NCBI GenBank assembly: GCA_024234875.1
Contig: JACKNM010000019.1
Span: forward strand, 1-64,000
From: Ectothiorhodospiraceae bacterium
Lineage (GTDB): Bacteria; Pseudomonadota; Gammaproteobacteria; HK1
Direction of reading: 5' to 3'
Length of the DNA: 64,000 bases
Shown here: piece after piece, positions 15,669 to 23,454 of the stretch
Numbering within the stretch: the first letter of the stretch is position 1
How the letters are laid out: every line of letters starts with the position of its first letter
Position numbers and translations under genes: made by a program
Notes under the pieces: generated by a model
What the model was told of the DNA's origin: nothing
Databases searched by the model: none
The model's input: only the letters and a program-made list of their open reading frames with translations

Positions 15669-17345
15669 TCAGGCGGCGCTGCGGGGTGCGAAGTGACGTG
15701 CGGTCGGGCCGCCGCTCGCCAGTAGCTCGGCTGGCGGGCCGGTCTCGACCACCTTTCCGTCCTGCACGAACCACAACCGGTCCATTCGTCGCGCGAGCGC
15801 CAGGTCGTGCGTGACCACCAGGGTGGTCGCGGTCGACCCGCGGACCAGCCGCTCGACCAGCGCCGGGCCGTCGCCGTCGAGGGCGTCGTCCGGCTCGTCG
15901 AGCAGCAGCAAGCCGGGGCTGGCGAGCGCGGCCCGGGTGAGCAGCACCCGGCGGACCTCGCCGGACGACAAGTTGCGCCCGCCCTCCGACACCCGACCGT
16001 CGAGACCGCGCAGGCGCACCAGCAGGTCGCCGAGCCCGAACGCCTCGGCCTGGGCGACGATCTCGGCATCGGTCGGTTGGGTGGCGACGCCCATGGTCAG
16101 CGCCCGACGCAAGCTCCCGGCGAGGATTGGCGAGCGCGGCCCGATGAGGGTGACTCGCCGCTGTCGCGCGTCCTGACTCAGCGCATCGGTCGTGCGACCG
16201 TCGATCAGGACGCCGCCCCGACTCGGGTGCTCGAGCCCGGCGGCGAGCGCGAGCAGCGTCGACTTGCCGGCGCCGTTCCCACCCACGATGGCAATCTTCT
16301 CCCCCGCGGCGGCGCTGGCGCTGACCTTGCGCAGCCGTCCGCCCGACACCCGCGCGAGCTCCAACGTCACCGGCCCGCTCTCGCGAGCCGCGCCGGCGTC
16401 GCGTCCGCGGGCGAGCGGGCGCACCGCGAGCAACGCCTCGCACTTGTCGCGCGCCGCGACCCACGCTCGGTGCCGGTCCCAGACGCCGGCGAGATCGCGC
16501 ATCGGCGCCATCATCAGCCCGACCGCGGCCAGCGCGCCCGCCGCCTCGGCGCCGGCCAGGCCGCGCTCGAGCGCGACCAGGAACAGCGAGGCGGCGGCGA
16601 TTCCGGAAACCGCGTCCGGGATGCCACGAAGCAGCGCGGCGCCGCGTGCGCGCACCAGCGCCGCGGTCACCATGTGCTCGGTTCGACGGAGCAGGTGTCG
16701 TTTCTCGATGCCCACGCGGCCGAGCAGCCGAAGCTCCGGAGCATGCGGCAGACGCTCGCTCATGTCGGCTGCGAGGCGCGCGCGACGGGCGCGCAGGCGT
16801 CGATGGGCCGGCCCGAGCCGTGGACCGAGGAGCGCCATCAGGAGCAGCCCGACCGCGATCGGGACCGCCGCGGCGAGCCCGAGACGGGGGTCGAGAACGA
16901 ACAGCACCACGCCGACGAGCGGCAGCACGATGCTCGCCGAGACGAGCCGGGCGAAGCCCTGGCTGACCCAGCCGCGCACCGCGGTGAGATCGCCGACGAA
17001 CCGCAACGCCAGCTCGCCGGTGCGCCGGCGCGCGACCTCGCGCGCCGACATACGGGTGAGGTGCACGAACAGGCGCAGCCGTAGCGCGCTCGCGTAGTGC
17101 TGCCCAACGCGCTCGGCCACCACCCGCTCGGCGATACGCAGGGCCGCGATCGAGAGGCCAGCGGCGGCGACCATCGCGAGGTCGGCGAGCGGCAGTCCCG
17201 CCGCCTCGGATCCGAAGCGCGCGAAGATGTCGCGCGTCGCGAAGGCGGCGACCGCCGCCGCCGCGGCCTGGCCCAACGCCAGGGCGACGACGGTGGCGAT
17301 GCCGCGAGCCCGACCCTCGCCGCCGATGCGCGGCAGTCGGCTCAC
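15669..17345 (-). CDS. one-chain ABC transporter (permease plus ATPase)
   Basis: A 558-residue half-transporter with the CydC/CydD-like or exporter layout. The N-terminal half has about five or six hydrophobic segments (for example IATVVALALGQAAAAAVAAFA, LVSASIVLPLVGVVLFVLD, AAVPIAVGLLLMALLG). The ATPase half has Walker A GGNGAGKST, a signature variant LSSGEV instead of LSGGQ, Walker B LLLLDEPDD and a switch His in VVTHDLALA. The GTG at 17345 overlaps the stop of the DUF1611 gene. Substrate unknown; CydC is possible, but no cydAB or cydD is adjacent. Confidence 0.82.
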   Translation of the reverse strand: MSRLPRIGGEGRARGIATVVALALGQAAAAAVAAFATRDIFARFGSEAAGLPLADLAMVAAAGLSIAALRIAERVVAERVGQHYASALRLRLFVHLTRMSAREVARRRTGELALRFVGDLTAVRGWVSQGFARLVSASIVLPLVGVVLFVLDPRLGLAAAVPIAVGLLLMALLGPRLGPAHRRLRARRARLAADMSERLPHAPELRLLGRVGIEKRHLLRRTEHMVTAALVRARGAALLRGIPDAVSGIAAASLFLVALERGLAGAEAAGALAAVGLMMAPMRDLAGVWDRHRAWVAARDKCEALLAVRPLARGRDAGAARESGPVTLELARVSGGRLRKVSASAAAGEKIAIVGGNGAGKSTLLALAAGLEHPSRGGVLIDGRTTDALSQDARQRRVTLIGPRSPILAGSLRRALTMGVATQPTDAEIVAQAEAFGLGDLLVRLRGLDGRVSEGGRNLSSGEVRRVLLTRAALASPGLLLLDEPDDALDGDGPALVERLVRGSTATTLVVTHDLALARRMDRLWFVQDGKVVETGPPAELLASGGPTARHFAPRSAA

Positions 17346-18433
17346 GCTGCGAGCCCGATGCCGCCGACCGCGGCGAAGGGACGCCGCGCCGCGGCGACCA
17401 TCCGCGCCATCAGCGCGTTGGCCTGCGCCGGATCGCACAGCGCCTCGCGGGTGATCACCCGCACCCCGGTCGCCTCCTCGGCCTCGCGCACGCCGAGCGG
17501 CGAGCGGCTGAGCATGCCGGTGAGAATCGCCGGCTCGATGCCCATGCCGCGCAGCGCCGCGCAGCCACCGGCGGCCGCGAGTGCATCCGGGGCGGCGAAC
17601 ACGAAGCCGGTGAAGGCGCTGCGGACGTCGAGGTTGCGCAGCAGCGCCGCGGTCTCCTTCTGGAACACGCCGTCGGCGAGCTCCACCACCGCGATCTCCG
17701 CGCCGCGGGCCGCGGCATCGGCGAGCAGGGTATCGAGCCCGGACTCGATGCGGGCGAGCGGTTGGCGGTAGGTCGCGATCATCCCGACGTCGGTGAAGTC
17801 GGCGACGTGCCGGACGCCGGCGTCGAGGTAGGCGTTGAAGTCGCCGAAGGCGCCGGTACCGGTCGCCTTGAGCGCCGCGACCTCGTGACCGGCGCGGGTG
17901 AGGCCGTGCGCGAAGGCCGCGGCGGCGGTGGTCTTGCCGGAGTTCATTGCCGCCCCGACCACGCCGACGACGGTCATTCCATCAGGGCGCGGCGCCGGTG
18001 CGAGGGCGTGGTCGGCGACGTTGATCACGGCGCCGTCAGCGTCACACAGCAGGCCGAGCGGGGTGATGCGCGTCGGAGCCGACATGCGGGCATTGCGCTC
18101 GCGCATGCGGCCGATGACCCCGCCACCGGCCAGCATGTCGGCGCCACGCGGGTCGATCTCGGCGATGCCCTCGAACTGGTCCGAGGCGTAGCGGTCGCCG
18201 CAGCCGAGCACCACCAGGTCGTCGAGGTAGAGCTCCGACACCCGCCCTTGCGCGAGCTGGATGCGCTTGTGGGAGCCGAGGCTTTGGATGCGGCCGAGCA
18301 CGAGGTCGCCGGACACCGCGTTCGACAGCCGGCCGTCGAGCAGGCAGGCGCGCTCGTGCGGCACGCGGCGGGTGGAGAAGGCCCACTTGGCGCGGGCAAG
18401 GACAGCGGCGGTGATCGGGGTGTTGATGCTCAT
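17342..18433 (-). CDS. DUF1611 domain P-loop protein
   Basis: A 363-residue DUF1611 protein with an N-terminal Rossmann-like part and a C-terminal P-loop domain containing VGVVGAAMNSGKTTAAAAFA. At least one family member (DgcN) has been described as a D-glutamate N-acetyltransferase working with an N-acetyl-D-glutamate racemase; whether this one shares that activity is unknown, and no dipeptide-epimerase-type partner is adjacent. It sits inside the five-gene minus-strand cluster, 63 bases after the alpha/beta hydrolase and overlapping the ABC transporter by four bases. Confidence 0.8.
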   Translation of the reverse strand: MSINTPITAAVLARAKWAFSTRRVPHERACLLDGRLSNAVSGDLVLGRIQSLGSHKRIQLAQGRVSELYLDDLVVLGCGDRYASDQFEGIAEIDPRGADMLAGGGVIGRMRERNARMSAPTRITPLGLLCDADGAVINVADHALAPAPRPDGMTVVGVVGAAMNSGKTTAAAAFAHGLTRAGHEVAALKATGTGAFGDFNAYLDAGVRHVADFTDVGMIATYRQPLARIESGLDTLLADAAARGAEIAVVELADGVFQKETAALLRNLDVRSAFTGFVFAAPDALAAAGGCAALRGMGIEPAILTGMLSRSPLGVREAEEATGVRVITREALCDPAQANALMARMVAAARRPFAAVGGIGLAA

Positions 18434-18496
18434 CGTCGTCAGCTCCGGAAGTCGTCGGTTGTCTTGGGCTCGGTGTGGCGGCGCCCGGCGCGGCGC

Positions 18497-19330
18497 TCAG
18501 CCAGCGCGGTGCTCGCCGAGGGCGATGCGGTCGAGGCCACCGCGGCGCACGCACTGGCGGAAGTCGTGGCCGCAATCGGGCAGCGCCACGAGCTCGATCG
18601 ACGGGCTGATCCCGTGTGCCCGTGCAGCTGCCTCGAGGGCCGCCACCCAACGGGTGGCGCGAGTCACGCGATTACCGCCTTGCTGCGCCTCGATGGCGTC
18701 GCCGCCGCGCAGATTGTCGTCGCGCTCGGTGTCCTCGGCGCCGACGCAGACGGTGATCGGAATGCGCAGGAACTGCTCGAGCCCGGCCGCGAGCTGCGGG
18801 CCCCAGTCGCCGGTGCGTCCCGGTCGCGGCGCGAGCCCGTAGGGGAACGGCGCCGCGTCCGGGAACGTGTACCAGCCGGCGGAGACGACCGTCAGGCGCG
18901 ACACCAGATGCGGGTAGAGCATCGCGAAGCGGTGCGCGAACTGGGCCCCGCCGGAGTAGCCGACCAGCTCGAAGCGCCTGGTGGCGACCGTGCCGGCGAG
19001 CCGCAGATCCGCCATCAGGGCGAGCAGCGCGAGATCGGCGCGCTTGCCGCGCACGACCTGCTGGTAGCGGGGCCAACGCCGCTCGTCGAACAGCGGCGCG
19101 ACCACCACCCGCCCGCTCGCGGCGGCGCGCTCACCGAGCAGTGTCGCCTGGTCGTCGGCGCGACGCAGGATGCCGTGCACCGCGACCAGCGGCTCTGCCG
19201 CGGAGTCGCGCTCGCGCGGCATCGCGAGCCAGCAAGGCAGGTTGCCGCGCCCACGGCCGGGGCGGTGAACGACGTCGTGGGTGACCGGGCCGTGCATCGG
19301 CGCCTGGATTGCATTGGTGCGCATCGTCAT
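18497..19330 (-). CDS. alpha/beta hydrolase, paralogue of the 36-kb hydrolase
   Basis: A 277-residue serine hydrolase. The oxyanion segment VAVHGI and the nucleophile elbow GYSGGAQFAHRF (Ser126) are visible, with an acid candidate in VGAEDT and a catalytic His in DCGHDFRQC. No signal peptide is obvious, so it is probably cytoplasmic, unlike its paralogue at 35961-36911. The two share SGGAQFAHRFAM, GWYTFPD and FLRIP. It begins seven bases after the beta-hydroxylase stop, so they are cotranscribed. Substrate unknown. Confidence 0.78.
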   Translation of the reverse strand: MTMRTNAIQAPMHGPVTHDVVHRPGRGRGNLPCWLAMPRERDSAAEPLVAVHGILRRADDQATLLGERAAASGRVVVAPLFDERRWPRYQQVVRGKRADLALLALMADLRLAGTVATRRFELVGYSGGAQFAHRFAMLYPHLVSRLTVVSAGWYTFPDAAPFPYGLAPRPGRTGDWGPQLAAGLEQFLRIPITVCVGAEDTERDDNLRGGDAIEAQQGGNRVTRATRWVAALEAAARAHGISPSIELVALPDCGHDFRQCVRRGGLDRIALGEHRAG

Positions 19331-19337
19331 CCTCTCC

Positions 19338-19910
19338 TCAGGCGGCCCGACCCAGCACCGCGACCGCGCGCGCGCGTGGAAGCAGGTCGAAGATCATGTG
19401 GATGCGGTCCTGGTCGCCGTCGTTGTGCGCCTCGTGCACCTGCTTGTTGTCGAACCACCACAGCTCGCCCTCCTGCATCCGCACCTCCTCGTCCTCGGCG
19501 CGCAGCCAGGAGCCGAGCGTCGAGCGCAGCACGAGGTGGTAGCGGTCGCGCACCAGGTAGTAGTCGCCGCGGTCGACATGCGGATAGACGCGGCGTCCGG
19601 CGGGGAGACACACGATCTTGGCGCGGCTGAGCAGCGCATCGCGCTGGTGAGCGATTGCGCGCAGGAAGGCGCACGCCACCGGGTAGCGCTGCGAGCCGGT
19701 GGTCCAACGGCTCTCGTGGACGTCGCGGCGCTGGCGCTCGCCGATGGCGGACTTGCGCAGGCCGCGCAGTGGGATGGCCAGCGCCTCGCGCTGCACCTTC
19801 ACCTTCTCCTGGCGGCCGGTCGCAGCGTTCCAGGCTCCGTCGACGGCCGCGATCTCGTCGAGGAACGGGCCGGGGTCGATGCTGGCGGCGATGCGTTGGA
19901 AGTGTCTCAT
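19338..19910 (-). CDS. aspartyl/asparaginyl beta-hydroxylase-like 2-oxoglutarate oxygenase
   Basis: A 190-residue member of the Asp_Arg_Hydrox-like Fe(II)/2-oxoglutarate oxygenases. The iron-binding motif appears as YPHVDRGDYY (His111, Asp113), with a distal histidine around 159-162 (DNKQVHEAHND) and an Arg for 2-oxoglutarate at about 169. The domain's LRAEDEEVRMQEGELWWFDN segment is typical. I chose the ATG at 19910; the longer frame adds 76 low-complexity residues. The target could be a free amino acid or a peptide; context does not decide. Confidence 0.78.
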   Translation of the reverse strand: MRHFQRIAASIDPGPFLDEIAAVDGAWNAATGRQEKVKVQREALAIPLRGLRKSAIGERQRRDVHESRWTTGSQRYPVACAFLRAIAHQRDALLSRAKIVCLPAGRRVYPHVDRGDYYLVRDRYHLVLRSTLGSWLRAEDEEVRMQEGELWWFDNKQVHEAHNDGDQDRIHMIFDLLPRARAVAVLGRAA

Positions 19911-20065
19911 CGGTCGTCGTCTCCGTTGCTTGCGACCTGGTGGCCCACGAGTGCGCTTCGTGTCGTGGGTGGACCAGGTGTGCGTCGGGCAGGACAACGA
20001 CGCCGACGGTGGTTTATTCCACCGCCGGTCTCGGGGCGCGGATGCCCGCGCTCGGGAGGCGTCGC

Positions 20066-20809
20066 TCAGAGGCGCTCGAGGAGGGTGCCGGCGTTCGGAA
20101 TGCGCTCGGTGATGCCGTTGCTGCGGTAGGCGCGCCACACCGTGGCCGCATTGATCGCGACCACCGGCTTCGCGAGCCAGCGCTCGGCCTCGGCGGCCAA
20201 GCGCACCATCGAGAGATTGGTGCCGGCCTGGACGATGGCATCGAGGTCGTCCCCGTCGAGACGGCGCAGCACCGCGCGCAGCGTGTCCTCCGTCACCTCC
20301 GCGATGGCGGTGGCGCTCGGGCAGCGGAGATCCTCGTAGCGCGGCACCTCGAACCCCGACTCCTCGAAGAAGCGCACGATCTGCTCGCGCATGATCGGCT
20401 GGTACGGGGTCAGCACCGCGATGCGCCGGGCGCCGAGCGCGGTGAGCCCTTCGGCGCAGCTCTGGGCGCCGGTGGTGACCGGGATCCCGGCGAGCCGAGA
20501 GGCGCGCGCGAGGAATGCCTCGTTGCCGGAGCGGCCGCCCCAGAAGGTCGGGGCCGACATGCCCATCACGAGCACGTCCGGTTTACAGGTGAGCACGTCG
20601 CGCAGTGCGACCTCGAAGGCTCGGTCGACCTGCTCGAGGAGGTGCTCGAAGTCGGCATCGGTCGACAGGCGCGGTTGGGCGATGTGCATCCGCCCCGCGT
20701 GGAAGGTGACTCCGGGCACCCGCAGCGCGTTGAAGTCGGCCTCGACGATGGTGTTCGTCGACGGGATGATCACCGCCATCTTGGCGCGATAGCCGAGCAC
20801 GTCTGGCAT
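20066..20809 (-). CDS. maleate isomerase/arylmalonate decarboxylase-like protein
   Basis: A 247-residue protein of the Asp/Glu racemase superfamily, maleate isomerase branch (VLGYRAKMAVIIPSTNTIVEADF; TALGARRIAVLTPYQPIM; AINAATVWRAYR). Members with isomerase or racemase activity use cysteines at two loop positions. Here those loops read VMGMSAPTFW (residues 81-90) and VQAGTNLSM (193-201), without cysteine. The ATG at 20809 is the family-like start. It is the first gene of the minus-strand cluster, 155 bases before the beta-hydroxylase gene. Confidence 0.75.
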   Translation of the reverse strand: MPDVLGYRAKMAVIIPSTNTIVEADFNALRVPGVTFHAGRMHIAQPRLSTDADFEHLLEQVDRAFEVALRDVLTCKPDVLVMGMSAPTFWGGRSGNEAFLARASRLAGIPVTTGAQSCAEGLTALGARRIAVLTPYQPIMREQIVRFFEESGFEVPRYEDLRCPSATAIAEVTEDTLRAVLRRLDGDDLDAIVQAGTNLSMVRLAAEAERWLAKPVVAINAATVWRAYRSNGITERIPNAGTLLERL

Positions 20810-20919
20810 GGTGGTGCGTCCGGGAGCAGGATGTGGGTCGCGATTCTGCCACGCGGGCCGTGACGGCGCCGCGCCCCGGCGTGGTTGCGACGACCGACCA
20901 TCGAGCAGGAGCATCGGAC

Positions 20920-21885
20920 ATGCGGGTTCGGCGTGCCGCACCGACAGTGGTGCTCATGGGTCTCGGCGCTCTCCTCGCCCTGCTCGCGCCGACGGCTGCC
21001 GAGGCGGGACGCTTCGCGCCGGCGCGCAGCACCGTGACCGCGCCCGGTGGCCCGACCTCCCGCGTCGATCAGGTCGAGCCGACAGCGGTCGAGAGCCCCG
21101 ATGGTGACTACCTCGCGTTCGACCTCTTCTTGACCCTCGGCGAGGCCCTCGCCGGCGACACGATGGCGTTGCGCGCCCTGTCCGACCCCTCGGTCTGCAT
21201 CAAGGCGCGGATCTCCAATCCCGCCGCGAGCAGCGGGTCGTTCTTCCTGGCGATGGACCTTCCGGTCGATCCGTTCGCGGGGCCTTACACGGTCAGTGCG
21301 ACCCTGCGGCTCGACCTCGAGGACGCCGACGGCGACGGTGAGGCCGTCATCACCGGCTCCGGTGGTCGCGCGCCGCTGATGCGTGCAATCCTCGTCTCCG
21401 ACGACACCACGCTGCCGGCGGTCCTGATTCCGACCGACCTCGGGCCCGAGCGTATCGACGGCGCGGGCGTCCACTCCTTCGAGATCGGCCCAATCGCCGG
21501 TCCGGTCGAGCCCGACCGCGACGTGCTCTCGGTACTGGTGTTCTTCGACCTCTCACCCGGCGATCGAGTCACCGTGCAGGGGCGATTCATCGCCGATCTC
21601 GGTACCGCGGTGCCGGTCTGCGCCATTCCGCTGCTGCCCGGCGACGCCGACCTCGACGTCGACGGGGTCGAGGACAGCGCCGACAACTGCCCGGCCACGC
21701 CGAACCCGACCCAGTCCGATCTCGACGGCGACGGTGCGGGGGACGTCTGTGACGCCGACGCCGACGGTGACGGCGAGTCGAACGCGGACGAGGTGGCGCA
21801 CGGCACCGATCCACTCGACGCGACATCCAATCGTCGCCGCCAACGCGCAATTCTCGGCCCCCTGGAGTTGCTGCTCTCCGAGTGA
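20920..21885 (+). CDS. secreted protein with thrombospondin type 3 repeats
   Basis: A 321-residue protein with a clear Sec signal peptide (RRAAPTVVLMGLGALLALLA, cleavage likely after PTAAEA). The middle is a beta-rich domain without a recognised name. The C-terminal part has calcium-binding thrombospondin-3-like repeats: DADLDVDGVEDSADNCPATP, DLDGDGAGDVCDADADGDG. No PEP-CTERM or other sorting tail follows. The ATG at 20920 has AGGAG eight bases upstream. It is divergent from the maleate-isomerase-like gene and ends 31 bases before repeat R3. Probably exported; role unknown. Confidence 0.8.
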   Translation: MRVRRAAPTVVLMGLGALLALLAPTAAEAGRFAPARSTVTAPGGPTSRVDQVEPTAVESPDGDYLAFDLFLTLGEALAGDTMALRALSDPSVCIKARISNPAASSGSFFLAMDLPVDPFAGPYTVSATLRLDLEDADGDGEAVITGSGGRAPLMRAILVSDDTTLPAVLIPTDLGPERIDGAGVHSFEIGPIAGPVEPDRDVLSVLVFFDLSPGDRVTVQGRFIADLGTAVPVCAIPLLPGDADLDVDGVEDSADNCPATPNPTQSDLDGDGAGDVCDADADGDGESNADEVAHGTDPLDATSNRRRQRAILGPLELLLSE

Positions 21886-21916
21886 TGGGTCTCGGGGGGC
21901 TCGGCTCGGGGGGCTC

Positions 21917-22080
21917 GGGGTCGGACCAACTCATGTTGTTGAGTTTTCTATGGTTTCGTCCGACGCAGCGGGCGTCGTGGATGCCTCTGGGCGGGGGTGG
22001 CGGAGGTCGCGGCATTGGCTCGAGATGCTCGCCCCGGACGGAAATCGGTGTAATATCAAGCACCTGAGTTGGTCCGACCC
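21917..22080. repeat. interspersed element R3 with 17-bp terminal inverted repeats
   Basis: Left arm GGGGTCGGACCAACTCA at 21917-21933 and perfect inverted right arm at 22064-22080, total 164 bp. The subterminal TGTTGTTGAGTTTTC resembles R1. Unlike the other three copies it lies between two genes in the same direction. Confidence 0.93.
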
Positions 22081-22130
22081 CGTGGATGCCGAACGTGCTA
22101 CCGTCCGCGCCTTACCCCTGGTGTGCGCCG

Positions 22131-22565
22131 GTGCCCACGATTCGCCCCATGACCATCGACGACCACGACGCGCTGGTCGCCCTACTGCGCTCGACGCCCG
22201 GGGTGACGCTGCGCGCGGCCGATGGGCGTGACGCCACCGCGCGCTATCTCGCTCGCAATCCGGGGCTGAGCTTCGTCGCGACCGACGGCGACGCGGTCGT
22301 CGGCTGCGTCCTGGCGGGTCATGACGGTCGGCGTGGCTACCTCCAGCACCTGGTGGTGGTTCCCGCCGCCCGCGGGCGCGGGTTGGGCGCGCGATTGGTC
22401 GGGCAGGCGCTCGACGCGCTGGCGGCCGAGGGCATCGACAAGACCCACATCGACGTGTTGGCGTCGAACGCGGAGGGGCTGGCGTGGTGGGTACGCCGCG
22501 GCTGGGCCCATCGCGACGACATCCGGCGGCTCTCGTTCGTGCGCTCGGGCCGCGCGGATGCCTGA
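22131..22565 (+). CDS. GNAT family N-acetyltransferase
   Basis: A 144-residue acetyltransferase. It begins TIRPMTIDDHDALVALL, has the strand FVATDGDAVVGCVLAG, the acetyl-CoA motif LVVVPAARGRGLGARLV and the terminal NAEGLAWWVRRGW. The GTG at 22131 gives the usual GNAT start; an ATG at 22086, just after repeat R3, would add 15 residues. The stop overlaps the methyltransferase start by eight bases. Substrate unknown. Confidence 0.85.
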   Translation: MPTIRPMTIDDHDALVALLRSTPGVTLRAADGRDATARYLARNPGLSFVATDGDAVVGCVLAGHDGRRGYLQHLVVVPAARGRGLGARLVGQALDALAAEGIDKTHIDVLASNAEGLAWWVRRGWAHRDDIRRLSFVRSGRADA

Positions 22566-23406
22566 ACGTCCCGCGATGCCACCGCCGGCCGACGTCGAGC
22601 GCCACTACGCGAGCGGCGGCATCGCCGAGCGCATCCTCGCAGCGCTCCGCGCCGTGCACGGTCCGGACGCGGTGGTGAATCCGGCCGCCCTCGCCCCGCT
22701 CGATCACTTCCACGGTCGTGGGCTCGCGGCCACCGAGGAGCTGGTGGCGCGGCTCGACCCACGACCGGGCGAGCATCTGCTCGACATCGGGGCCGGGATC
22801 GGCGGTCCCGCGCGGTGGATCGCCGACCGATTCGGGTGCCGCGTGAGCGGGGTCGACCTGACGCGCGCATTCGTCGAGGCGGCCGAGGTGCTCACCGCAG
22901 CGGTCGGGCTCGCGGCTCGAGTCCGCGTCCACCACGCGGATGCCCTCGCCCTCCCGTTCGCCGACCTCACCTTCGATCGCGCCTATTCCCAGAACGTGGT
23001 GATGAACGTCGCCGACAAGCTTGGCTTCTACCGGGAGGCGCTGCGGGTGCTGCGCCCGGGCGGCGTGCTGGTGCTGTCGAATCTCTGTGCCGGCACCGCC
23101 GGTGAGCCCCTGTTTCCGGTGCCGTGGGCGGAGTCGGCGGCGACCAGCTTCCTGTCGACGCCGGAGCAGACACGAGCCGACCTCGAGGCGGCAGGCTTCA
23201 CGGCGGTCGAGGTGCACGACACCACCGAGGCGGTCCTTCCGAGGCAGGCGGCGATGCGCCGCCGGCTCGAGCGCGAGGGGTTCCCCCCGCTCGGCCTGCA
23301 CGTGCTGATGGGCGAGCGGATGCGCGAGCTGCAGATCAACTCGATGCGCAGCATCGAGGAGTCGCGGGCGCGGACCGTCGAGGTGGTCGCGCGCCGGCCC
23401 GGCTGA
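22558..23406 (+). CDS. SAM-dependent methyltransferase
   Basis: A 282-residue class I methyltransferase with motif I LLDIGAGIGGPARWIADRFG, motif II GVDLTRAF, HADALALPF and the post-motif EALRVLRPGGVLVLSN. The GAGIGGPAR form is seen in small-molecule methyltransferases such as glycine/sarcosine and tocopherol types, so a small-molecule acceptor is likely but not defined. It overlaps the GNAT gene and is probably cotranscribed with it. The 3' end faces the amidase gene. Confidence 0.82.
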   Translation: MPERPAMPPPADVERHYASGGIAERILAALRAVHGPDAVVNPAALAPLDHFHGRGLAATEELVARLDPRPGEHLLDIGAGIGGPARWIADRFGCRVSGVDLTRAFVEAAEVLTAAVGLAARVRVHHADALALPFADLTFDRAYSQNVVMNVADKLGFYREALRVLRPGGVLVLSNLCAGTAGEPLFPVPWAESAATSFLSTPEQTRADLEAAGFTAVEVHDTTEAVLPRQAAMRRRLEREGFPPLGLHVLMGERMRELQINSMRSIEESRARTVEVVARRPG

Positions 23407-23416
23407 CGCCGCGCTG

Positions 23417-23454
23417 GCAGCCGGTCCGACTCCGGGCGCAGTGCGGCCGGCTGC
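23417..23454. terminator. inverted repeat between convergent genes
   Basis: GCAGCCGG at 23417-23424 and its complement CCGGCTGC at 23447-23454 can form an 8-bp stem in the 47-bp gap between the methyltransferase and amidase stops. There is no T-run, so a factor-independent terminator is not certain. Confidence 0.45.

Noticed and set aside
15669..17345. Firm assignment of the ABC protein as CydC
   Set aside because: Layout is compatible, but no cydD or cytochrome bd genes are adjacent and the neighbouring genes point to another pathway; left as a generic exporter.
20836..20849. GG-N10-GC match before the thrombospondin-repeat protein, possible sigma-54 site
   Set aside because: Only the invariant GG and GC agree; the rest does not resemble TGGCACG-N4-TTGC, and such matches are frequent by chance in DNA this GC-rich.
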